NCBI GenBank assembly: GCA_027082895.1
Contig: JALWTJ010000286.1
Location: forward strand, 1-5,096
Length of the DNA: 5,096 nucleotides
Direction: 5' to 3'
Origin: Hyphomicrobiales bacterium
Lineage (GTDB): Bacteria > Pseudomonadota > Alphaproteobacteria > Rhizobiales > Devosiaceae
Both the position numbers and the translations under genes were made by a program. Shown piece by piece: positions 1 to 5,096 of this stretch. Positions within the stretch are counted from its first letter, which is position 1. Each line of letters opens with the position of its first letter. Under the pieces are notes generated by a model. It had not been told where the DNA came from. It searched no databases and saw nothing but the letters and a program-made list of their open reading frames with translations.

Positions 1-785
1 CCCGCTGGTGGCTGTGGACATTCTATCTGACCATCATCTGGGCCATCGGCTACATGATTGCCATGCCGGCAATTCCCCTGCCCTGGTCCAACACCTTCAC
101 GCCGGGTGTCCTGGGCTATTCCAGCCGCGGGGCGGTGGCCAATGACATCGCGGCGGCCAAGCAGGCCCAGGCCGGTTTCGTGGACAAGATCGCGGCAACG
201 GATGTGGCTGATATCCTGAAGGACGAGGAATTGTCCCGGTTCGCGGTTGCGGGTGGTGCAGCGGCGTTCAAGCTGAACTGTTCCCAGTGCCATGGCTCGG
301 GGGCACAGGGTTCCCTGGGCTTTCCCAACCTGAACGATGATGAATGGCTGTGGGGTGGCACCATCGAGGACATCTACACCACCATTTCCCATGGTATTCG
401 CTTTGATTCGGATCCCGATACCCATCTGAGCGAGATGCCCGGCTTTGGCCGCGACGAAATCCTGACCCCGGACGAAATCGTCTCGGTGGCCAAGTACGCG
501 GCCTTCCTGGGCGGTTTCGAAGGCGGGGAGAAAACCACCGCCGGCGAGGAACTGTTCCTGGACAATTGTGCGGCCTGCCACGGGGACAATGGCGAGGGGG
601 GCCCCGATCTGGGAGCGCCGCCCCTGAACAATGCCATTTTCCAGTTTGCCGGCAGCTTCGATGCCATCAAGCAGCAGGTTACTTCCCCGCAGCACGGCAT
701 CATGCCCGCATGGTCGGCCAAGCTGGGGGATGCCACGGTCAAGGAACTGGCGGTGTATGTCTATTCCCTTGGGGGTGGGCAGTAG
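1..785 (+). CDS. ccoP: cbb3-type cytochrome c oxidase subunit III, CcoP (5' partial)
   Basis: CcoP (FixP) is the membrane-anchored dihaem c-type cytochrome subunit of cbb3 oxidase. It takes electrons from the bc1 complex or soluble cytochrome c and passes them towards CcoO/CcoN. The gene enters the window already open: the first full codon is at 3-5, and the opening residues RWWLWTFYLTIIWAIGY are the characteristic CcoP transmembrane helix, so the ATG at 54 is internal and not the start. Two CxxCH haem-binding motifs follow, CSQCH at 279-293 and CAACH at 567-581, giving two cytochrome c domains. Likely axial methionines lie in SEMPGFG (Met codon 435-437) and GIMPAW (Met codon 702-704). Both domains look intact, and the protein ends YVYSLGGGQ before TAG at 783-785. 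Only the short cytoplasmic N-terminus is missing. It is the last gene of the structural operon, because a terminator follows at once. Identity is very secure. Confidence 0.97.
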   Translation, partial: RWWLWTFYLTIIWAIGYMIAMPAIPLPWSNTFTPGVLGYSSRGAVANDIAAAKQAQAGFVDKIAATDVADILKDEELSRFAVAGGAAAFKLNCSQCHGSGAQGSLGFPNLNDDEWLWGGTIEDIYTTISHGIRFDSDPDTHLSEMPGFGRDEILTPDEIVSVAKYAAFLGGFEGGEKTTAGEELFLDNCAACHGDNGEGGPDLGAPPLNNAIFQFAGSFDAIKQQVTSPQHGIMPAWSAKLGDATVKELAVYVYSLGGGQ

Positions 786-816
786 ACCCGCTTTCAGCTT
801 TCCACAACACAGGCAG

Positions 817-844
817 AGGCCCGCGCCCCATGGTGCGGGCCTTT
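817..844 (+). terminator. Rho-independent terminator after ccoP
   Basis: The arms AGGCCCGC (817-824) and GCGGGCCT (835-842) are perfectly complementary. The stem extends inward through a G-U pair (825/834) and two G-C pairs to a four-base loop at 828-831, and a short T run (842-844) follows. It begins about 30 bases after the ccoP stop codon and is GC-rich, as expected for an intrinsic terminator. The T tract is short, so termination may be incomplete. It marks the end of the ccoNO(Q)P transcript and suggests that the next gene is transcribed separately. Confidence 0.8.
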
Positions 845-870
845 GTGCTTTAAGTGCCTGTTCCTTCACG

Positions 871-980
871 GCCTAGAGCGTGTCTGTTTCTGATGGAATC
901 AAGACCACGCTCTATCTGTTTGATATTTCCGCACTTCTTGTCCGAAAACCGCTTCACACTTTTCGGGAAGTGCTCTAGGC
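871..980. repeat. Dispersed alphaproteobacterial intergenic dyad repeat (two-hairpin type)
   Basis: This 110-bp intergenic element is bounded by a perfect 9-bp inverted repeat, GCCTAGAGC (871-879) and GCTCTAGGC (972-980). It also contains two internal hairpins. The first pairs TAGAGCGTG (874-882) with CACGCTCTA (906-914). The second pairs GCACTTC (931-937) with GAAGTGC (967-973), and inside it CCGAAAA (942-948) with TTTTCGG (960-966). The segment CCGAAAACCGCTTCACACTT and the CTAGAGC/GCTCTAG ends resemble the palindromic repeats scattered through intergenic regions of Hyphomicrobiales genomes; the match is from memory, not from a search. It has no coding content. It might act as an RNA structure or as a non-autonomous mobile element, but neither is shown here. 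Confidence 0.7.
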
Positions 981-1168
981 CCCTGTTCGGACGCACATGA
1001 ATTTTTGCGGCCCGGCGCCCGATTCGTGATACCGGTATGCTTCGCCATGATGTATGTGGGAAGCAGGACAACCCATCAGTGCAGGCCATCCTCATGACAT
1101 CTGTTCGCCTTTTTCGCCTTCTGCCGGTGCATGGAAAACTCCGTTTCCATGACCGGATGGAACTCCCC
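981..1168. other. Intergenic stretch without clear signals before the HupE/UreJ-family gene
   Basis: Together with the terminator and dyad repeat, this completes the 383-base gap between ccoP and the preferred start of the next gene. I see no convincing -35/-10 pair, no TTGAY-N4-RTCAA anaerobox and no RNA gene. There is a perfect 10-bp palindrome ATACCGGTAT at 1029-1038, too short to interpret. The frame of the downstream gene is open from 1037, so part of this stretch would be coding if an upstream start is used. Confidence 0.5.
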
Positions 1169-2365
1169 ATGAGGGCGCCGTCTGCTTTTTTCCAGGCATG
1201 GCAATGGCTGCTTTCCCTGCGCGCTCCCGGTGTGCTGTTTTTGGCTCTCTGGGCCGGGCTGCTCCCCGGAACGCTGCCCGGATTTTCCACCCGTACCATG
1301 GCCCATCAGATCCAGCCGGCGGTGGCCGATCTGTCGTTTGATGGCACGGGTGGCTACAAAATTTCCATCGTGCTCAATCTGGAAGCAATCATGTCTGCCA
1401 TCGATCCGGCGCTGGCGGATACGTCCCAGAGTGCCAATGCCGCCGAATATGATCGCTTGCGGGCACTGCCGCCCGAAGAACTGGCCCGCGCGTTCCGGAG
1501 CTTTTCAATCCGTTTTCTGGATGGCATCCATGTGCGGGTCGACGGGACGCCCGTGCGCCCCGAGATCCGCAACGTGCTGGTGCCTGAAATCGGGGATCTG
1601 GATTTCTCGCGCGAATCCGTGGTGGTGCTGGGTGGCACGCTTCCCGAAAATGCCAAAACCCTCAGCTGGGGCTGGGCATTTGATTTCGGTCCCTCCATCC
1701 TGCGGGTTTCCGCGGAAACCGATGATGACCCCTATTCGGCCTATCTGGAAGGCGGGGAGCAAAGCGAAGACATTCCCGTTTCGGGCAAACTGACCCGCAG
1801 CCTCGTGGAAACCATCGTCAACTACATGACGGTGGGATACATTCACATCGTGCCCAAGGGGCTGGATCACATCCTTTTCGTGGTGGGCCTGTTTCTCCTG
1901 TCAACCCGTCTGCATCCCCTGCTGTGGCAAATCACCGCATTTACCGTGGCCCATTCCATTTCGCTGGCGCTGGGGATAACCGGTATAGTAAGGATCAGTC
2001 CGGCTATCGTGGAGCCGCTGATTGCGCTATCCATTGTCTATGTGTGCGTTGAAAACCTGTTTACCCGCACGCTGACCCGCTGGCGACCGGTGATCGTGTT
2101 CTGTTTCGGTCTGCTGCACGGGCTGGGGTTCGCCGGAATCCTGATGGAAACCGGGCTTCCCAGGGACCAGTTTGTCACCGCGCTGATTTCCTTCAACGTG
2201 GGGGTAGAACTGGGCCAGATCAGCGTCATTGCCGTGTGTTTCCTGCTGGTGGGCATCTGGTTTTCGCGCAAGAGCTGGTATCGGCGCGCTATCGTGGTCC
2301 CCGGCTCACTGGTCATTGCCACCATTGCCACATGGTGGTTTTTCGAGCGTATCTTTTTCGTGTGA
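1169..2365 (+). CDS. HupE/UreJ-family membrane protein (HupE/UreJ_2 type), function unproven
   Basis: With the chosen start the protein has 398 residues: a hydrophobic signal segment (about 20-36), a likely cleavage after TMA (residue 45), an extracytoplasmic domain beginning HQIQPAVADLSF, then about six membrane helices (roughly 233-246, 254-270, 280-297, 307-325, 337-363, 374-393). Family motifs are HIVPKGLDHILFVVGLFLLS, FTVAHSISLAL, FGLLHGLGFAG and FNVGVELGQ; their conserved His, Asp and Glu residues could bind metal. HupE and UreJ relatives are nickel permeases or accessory proteins of hydrogenase and urease. The longer family with this N-terminal domain is poorly characterised. The ATG at 1169 was chosen because it has a GGA seven bases upstream and gives the shortest leader before the hydrophobic segment. 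In-frame ATGs at 1037, 1094 and 1157 are alternatives. The neighbours are cbb3 oxidase genes, with no hydrogenase or urease gene in view. Family assignment is firm, substrate unknown. Confidence 0.85.
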   Translation: MRAPSAFFQAWQWLLSLRAPGVLFLALWAGLLPGTLPGFSTRTMAHQIQPAVADLSFDGTGGYKISIVLNLEAIMSAIDPALADTSQSANAAEYDRLRALPPEELARAFRSFSIRFLDGIHVRVDGTPVRPEIRNVLVPEIGDLDFSRESVVVLGGTLPENAKTLSWGWAFDFGPSILRVSAETDDDPYSAYLEGGEQSEDIPVSGKLTRSLVETIVNYMTVGYIHIVPKGLDHILFVVGLFLLSTRLHPLLWQITAFTVAHSISLALGITGIVRISPAIVEPLIALSIVYVCVENLFTRTLTRWRPVIVFCFGLLHGLGFAGILMETGLPRDQFVTALISFNVGVELGQISVIAVCFLLVGIWFSRKSWYRRAIVVPGSLVIATIATWWFFERIFFV

Positions 2366-2368
2366 TGT

Positions 2369-2404
2369 ACCTGTTTGCGTGACCGATCGGCAAGGACAGG
2401 TTTG
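2369..2404 (+). terminator. Possible weak terminator hairpin after the HupE/UreJ-family gene
   Basis: ACCTGT (2369-2374) pairs with ACAGGT (2396-2401), and directly inside it TTGC (2375-2378) pairs with GCAA (2390-2393), leaving a two-base bulge at 2394-2395. A run of only three T (2401-2403) follows. The hairpin starts four bases after the stop codon, which is a good position, but the stem is bulged and the T tract is short. The right arm runs straight into the TTGAC half-site of the anaerobox. This could equally be a chance dyad. Confidence 0.35.
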
Positions 2405-2415
2405 ACATGTGTCAA
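2402..2415 (+). promoter_or_regulatory. FixK/FnrN (FNR-type) anaerobox upstream of ccoG
   Basis: TTGACATGTGTCAA has perfect inverted half-sites TTGAC and GTCAA separated by four bases, matching the TTGAY-N4-RTCAA sites bound by FixK, FnrN and related CRP/FNR regulators. It ends 68 bases before the ccoG ATG. In class II FNR promoters the site is centred near -41.5, which would place the transcription start near 2450. No strong -10 box is visible there; CAAAAG around 2438-2443 is the nearest A-rich stretch. FixK control of fixGHIS/ccoGHIS in response to low oxygen is well established in rhizobia and relatives, so the context strongly supports the site. The regulator itself is not in this window. 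Confidence 0.85.
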
Positions 2416-2483
2416 TGCCGGGTGCACACCGGAAATGCAAAAGGACCAATTCGGCCCTGGAAACAGACGGGAAACCCTCTTGA

Positions 2484-4049
2484 ATGCTTGACGAAAAATC
2501 CACCCACCCCGCCCACAAGGATATCGAGGCCTTTGACGTTGAGGCGGTCAATTCCGCCAAGGTACGCGAGCCGCTGTACAAGGCACGGGTCAAGGTGTTC
2601 CCCAAGCGGGCCACGGGCAAGTTCCGCCGCCTGAAATGGATCCTCATGGTCGTGTTTCTGGGCATCTACTACATCACGCCCTGGCTGACCTGGGACCGGG
2701 GGGAATATGTCACCAACCAGGCGGTGCTGATTGATCTGGCCAACCGGCGCTTCTTCTTCTTCTTCATCGAGATCTGGCCGCAGGAATTCTACTATGTGGC
2801 CGGTCTGCTGGTCATGGCAGGGATCGGGCTGTTCCTTGTTACTTCCACCGTGGGGCGCGCCTGGTGCGGCTATGCCTGCCCGCAAACCATCTGGGTGGAC
2901 CTGTTCATCGCCGTTGAACGGTTCGTGGAAGGTGACAGGAACAAGCGGATCAAGCTGGAAAAGGCCCCCTGGACCACCGAAAAAATTGTCAAGCGCGTTA
3001 CCAAGCATGCCATCTGGCTGCTGATTGCAGTCAGTACCGGGGGGGCATGGATCTTCTATTTCGCCGATGCACGGACCCTGCTTTACGATCTCGTTCATTT
3101 CCAGGCGGCCCCGATCGCCTATATCACCATTGCCGTGCTGACTGCGACCACCTACACGTTCGGGGGCATGATGCGGGAGCAGGTGTGCACCTACATGTGC
3201 CCCTGGCCACGGATTCAGGCCTCGATGCTGGACGAATATTCGGCAACGGTCACCTATAATGACTGGCGGGGAGAGCCGCGAAGCAAGCACGCCAAGAAGG
3301 CGGCGGCCGAAGGAAAGATCGTGGGCGATTGCATCGACTGCAACGCATGCGTTGCGGTCTGTCCCATGGGGATCGACATACGGGACGGGCAACAGCTGGA
3401 ATGCATTACCTGTGCCCTGTGCATTGATGCCTGTGACCAGGTCATGACGAAACTGGGACGTGAACCGGGTCTGATTTCCTACACCACCCTGAACGATTAC
3501 AATCACAATGTGAAAATCGCCATGGGGGACGGGGACCATTACAACCCCAAGAACCTGCACAAGCCGGACGGAAGCTGGGTCGACGGGCTCCGACATGCCA
3601 ACTGGCGCGGCCTGATCCGGCCCCGCACCATGCTGTACACGGCCCTTCTTGCCGCCATCGGCTTTGGCATGCTGTTCGTGCTGGTAACGCGGGACCGGCT
3701 GGGCATTTCCCTGGTCCATGACCGCAACCCGCTTTATGTACTGCTTTCGGACGGTTCGATCCGCAACGGGTTCGACGCAAAGATTCTCAACATGCTGCCC
3801 CACCCGCGTCAGGTGGAAATCTCCCTGAGCGATCTGGAAGGGGGCACCCTGCAACTGGCGGGGCAGAACAGCGAACCCACACCCACGATCAAAATGGAAA
3901 TCAGCCCGGACCAGGTGCAGCCGATGCGCATCTATGTCCATGCGCCAAAGGAAAACCTTGTCAGTGCGCCCCAGAACTTCCAATTCCATGTAACCGATCT
4001 TGACAGTGGCGAGACCGCTGCGGCACCCGCCAAGTTCGAGTCCCAGTAA
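2484..4049 (+). CDS. ccoG: Cytochrome c oxidase accessory protein CcoG (FixG/RdxA), membrane 4Fe-4S protein
   Basis: CcoG supports cbb3 oxidase assembly; work in Rhodobacter capsulatus identified it as a Cu(II)-to-Cu(I) reductase that feeds the copper pathway. The 521-residue protein has the family's normal length and order: helices at about 50-68, 103-122, 175-195 and 209-228, two CxxxCP motifs, CGYACP (Cys128, Cys132) and CTYMCP (Cys235, Cys239), then two ferredoxin-type clusters, Cys283/286/289/293 and Cys307/310/313/317. A fifth helix (about 382-401) precedes a periplasmic Ig-like FixG C-terminal domain. All expected cysteines are present. The start is well fixed because an in-frame TGA (2481-2483) directly precedes the ATG. 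The ribosome site is poor, with GGGA about 11 bases upstream. An anaerobox lies upstream, and the stop overlaps the next start. Five consecutive TTC codons (2751-2765) encode a phenylalanine run in a Phe-rich segment typical of the family. Confidence 0.97.
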   Translation: MLDEKSTHPAHKDIEAFDVEAVNSAKVREPLYKARVKVFPKRATGKFRRLKWILMVVFLGIYYITPWLTWDRGEYVTNQAVLIDLANRRFFFFFIEIWPQEFYYVAGLLVMAGIGLFLVTSTVGRAWCGYACPQTIWVDLFIAVERFVEGDRNKRIKLEKAPWTTEKIVKRVTKHAIWLLIAVSTGGAWIFYFADARTLLYDLVHFQAAPIAYITIAVLTATTYTFGGMMREQVCTYMCPWPRIQASMLDEYSATVTYNDWRGEPRSKHAKKAAAEGKIVGDCIDCNACVAVCPMGIDIRDGQQLECITCALCIDACDQVMTKLGREPGLISYTTLNDYNHNVKIAMGDGDHYNPKNLHKPDGSWVDGLRHANWRGLIRPRTMLYTALLAAIGFGMLFVLVTRDRLGISLVHDRNPLYVLLSDGSIRNGFDAKILNMLPHPRQVEISLSDLEGGTLQLAGQNSEPTPTIKMEISPDQVQPMRIYVHAPKENLVSAPQNFQFHVTDLDSGETAAAPAKFESQ

Positions 4050-4585
4050 TGGCCAGAAACGGACCTGATGACATGAACAGTGAACAGACCGCTCCCCGGC
4101 GGAAAACGGGGGAATTCACCGGATGGCACATGCTGGCCATCGTTTTCCTGTTTTTTGGCACTATCATCACGGTCAACGGATTTCTGGCCTTTTCCGCCTT
4201 TACCTCCTGGACCGGACTGGTGGTGCAGAACTCCTATGTTGCCAGCCAGGAATTCAACGACAAGCTGGCCGCCTCGCGCGCCCAGGCCGCCCTCAATCTG
4301 GATGTGCAGCTGACCTACAGGGACGGTAAACTGGTGTTCACGCTGCGCGATGCGCAGGGAGACCCGGTGACGCTGGAAGATGTCAGCATTGCCCTGACCC
4401 GCCCGATCGGCATCACCCAGGACCGCACGCTGAACCTTGATCCCCAGGGGGACAGCTATGCGGTTGCCGAAGACCTGCCGGCGGGGGTCTGGAACGTGGT
4501 CATTCACGCAGGAATGCCCGGCCATCCGGATTTCAATTACCGGGCGCGGCTGATCGTGGATGTGAAACCCTTGCCGGGCAGTTGA
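4049..4585 (+). CDS. ccoH: cbb3 oxidase assembly protein CcoH (FixH family)
   Basis: CcoH is a small membrane protein needed for assembly or stability of cbb3 oxidase; it associates with the oxidase and may work with the copper ATPase CcoI. The 178-residue protein has a short cytoplasmic N-terminus, one transmembrane helix (about 27-50), the FixH hallmark GLVVQNSYVASQEFN (56-70), and a periplasmic beta-rich domain ending in a Val-Lys-Pro segment. The ATG shares its A with the ccoG stop codon (TAATG), implying translational coupling. A second in-frame ATG at 4073 has GGA nine bases upstream and would give a protein eight residues shorter; the helix is unaffected either way. The gene is followed by 42 bases without a hairpin before ccoI, so the three genes appear to form one transcript. 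Confidence 0.93.
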   Translation: MARNGPDDMNSEQTAPRRKTGEFTGWHMLAIVFLFFGTIITVNGFLAFSAFTSWTGLVVQNSYVASQEFNDKLAASRAQAALNLDVQLTYRDGKLVFTLRDAQGDPVTLEDVSIALTRPIGITQDRTLNLDPQGDSYAVAEDLPAGVWNVVIHAGMPGHPDFNYRARLIVDVKPLPGS

Positions 4586-4627
4586 GGAAAAACCGACAGG
4601 ATTCTGCAAAACTGAAAGACAGACCCC

Positions 4628-5096
4628 ATGAGTTGTTGTGCACCGGGAGCAGAGGCCGCCATGGACCTGTCCGGTCCGGCCAAGGTGGAAGATGATCTGC
4701 TGGAGCAGGCCATCCGGCCGCTGGACAGCGGGCGTTGTCAACTGGATCTGGCGGTGCCGGACGTGCATTGCGCAACCTGCATTTCCTCCATCGAAGGGAA
4801 TCTGAAAAAGCTGGACATGGTGGAGGGTGCCCGGGTCAACCTTTCGACAAAACGGGTCCGGATAACCTTTGATCCGAAGAAGGGGCGCCCCTCCCGGATG
4901 CTGGAGGCCATTGCCCGGTCCGGCCACAAGGCCCTGCTGCTGGAAAATGTGGATGCGGACAAGGATGACCAGTTGGCCGAACTGCTGCGGTCGCTGGCGG
5001 TAGCCGGTTTTGCTGCCGGCAACATCATGCTGTTTTCCATTTCCATCTGGTCGGGGGCCGATGCCGTCACACGGGAAATGTTTCACTGGATTTCCG
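4628..5096 (+). CDS. ccoI: Copper-translocating P1B-type ATPase CcoI (FixI), 3' partial
   Basis: CcoI (FixI) is the inner-membrane Cu(I)-exporting P-type ATPase that delivers copper for the haem-copper centre of CcoN. The frame stays open from ATG 4628 to the window end, giving 156 complete codons plus one base. The N-terminus MSCCAPG is typical of FixI proteins and adds a vicinal Cys pair (Cys3, Cys4). A heavy-metal-associated domain follows, with the metal-binding VHCATC (Cys48, Cys51), followed by VNLSTKRVRITFDP and AIARSGHKA. The first membrane helix begins near residue 122 (LAVAGFAAGNIMLFSISIWSGAD), followed by REMFHWIS, a segment strongly reminiscent of CcoI. The phosphorylation DKTGT, CPC and nucleotide-binding regions lie beyond the window, so activity cannot be judged. 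Family members are usually a little over 700 residues. The ribosome site is weak (GAAAG about 14 bases upstream), but MSCC supports the start. Confidence 0.93.
   Translation, partial: MSCCAPGAEAAMDLSGPAKVEDDLLEQAIRPLDSGRCQLDLAVPDVHCATCISSIEGNLKKLDMVEGARVNLSTKRVRITFDPKKGRPSRMLEAIARSGHKALLLENVDADKDDQLAELLRSLAVAGFAAGNIMLFSISIWSGADAVTREMFHWIS

Noticed and set aside
54..785. A complete 243-residue cytochrome starting at ATG 54
   Set aside because: The frame is open to the window edge, and codons 3-53 encode the typical CcoP membrane helix, so the ATG at 54 is an internal methionine of a truncated ccoP.
888..903. TTCTGATGGAATCAAG as a second FNR/FixK box
   Set aside because: The half-sites CTGAT and ATCAA are separated by three bases instead of four, the first is imperfect, and the segment lies in the loop of the first hairpin of the dyad repeat.
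850..1299. Minus-strand open frame across the ccoP/HupE intergenic region (149 codons)
   Set aside because: It crosses the dyad repeat and the signal-peptide region of the HupE/UreJ-family gene and shows no domain. I see no convincing reason to treat it as a gene.
2751..2765. (TTC)5 microsatellite, possibly phase-variable
   Set aside because: It is a trinucleotide run, so slippage would not shift the frame, and it encodes phenylalanines in a Phe-rich segment normal for CcoG.
2412..3989. Long open frame on the minus strand (525 codons) opposite ccoG
   Set aside because: It lies almost entirely antisense to an unmistakable ccoG, and its translation is rich in His, Gln, Pro and Gly without recognisable domains. 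This is the usual by-product of GC-rich third positions.
3932..5086. Long minus-strand open frame (384 codons) opposite ccoH and ccoI
   Set aside because: It spans the 3' end of ccoG, all of ccoH and the start of ccoI in antisense, and its composition is non-protein-like. The + strand genes explain the region fully.

Overview
This window holds the downstream half of a cbb3-type cytochrome c oxidase locus from a GC-rich alphaproteobacterium. All genes are on the + strand: the 3' part of ccoP, an inserted HupE/UreJ-family membrane protein gene, then ccoG, ccoH and the 5' part of ccoI. The order ccoP ... ccoG-ccoH-ccoI is the usual ccoNOQP / ccoGHIS (fixNOQP / fixGHIS) arrangement. The upstream ccoN/ccoO genes and the rest of ccoI (plus ccoS, if present) lie outside the window. 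Two things point to Alphaproteobacteria, most likely Hyphomicrobiales (Rhizobiales) or a close relative: a perfect FixK/FnrN-type anaerobox in front of ccoG, and an intergenic dyad repeat at 871-980 that resembles the dispersed CTAGAGC...GCTCTAG repeats of that group. The taxonomic call is an inference without a database search.

Layout. 1-785: CcoP C-terminal part, from its single membrane helix through two c-type haem domains. 786-1168: intergenic, with a strong rho-independent terminator (817-844) that closes the ccoNO(Q)P operon, the 110-bp dyad repeat, and about 190 bp without recognisable features. 1169-2365 (possible starts back to 1037): a HupE/UreJ-family protein with a signal peptide, an extracytoplasmic domain and about six membrane helices. 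2366-2483: a terminator-like hairpin running directly into the palindrome TTGAC-N4-GTCAA. 2484-4049: ccoG. 4049-4585: ccoH, overlapping the ccoG stop by one base. 4628-5096: ccoI, running off the end.

How the parts work together. CcoP is a structural subunit that passes electrons to the CcoN haem-copper centre. CcoG, CcoH and CcoI are assembly factors: a membrane iron-sulfur protein with cupric-reductase activity, a small membrane assembly protein, and a copper-exporting P1B-type ATPase that supplies copper for the CuB site. The anaerobox before ccoG suggests that the assembly operon is induced by low oxygen separately from the structural operon. The HupE/UreJ-family gene is not a standard member of the cluster. 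Because it sits between two copper-dependent units, a metal-related role is an attractive but unproven guess. I saw no mobile elements, CRISPR arrays or RNA genes, and nothing that clearly amounts to a new system. The inserted gene and the regulatory layout around it are the most interesting parts.
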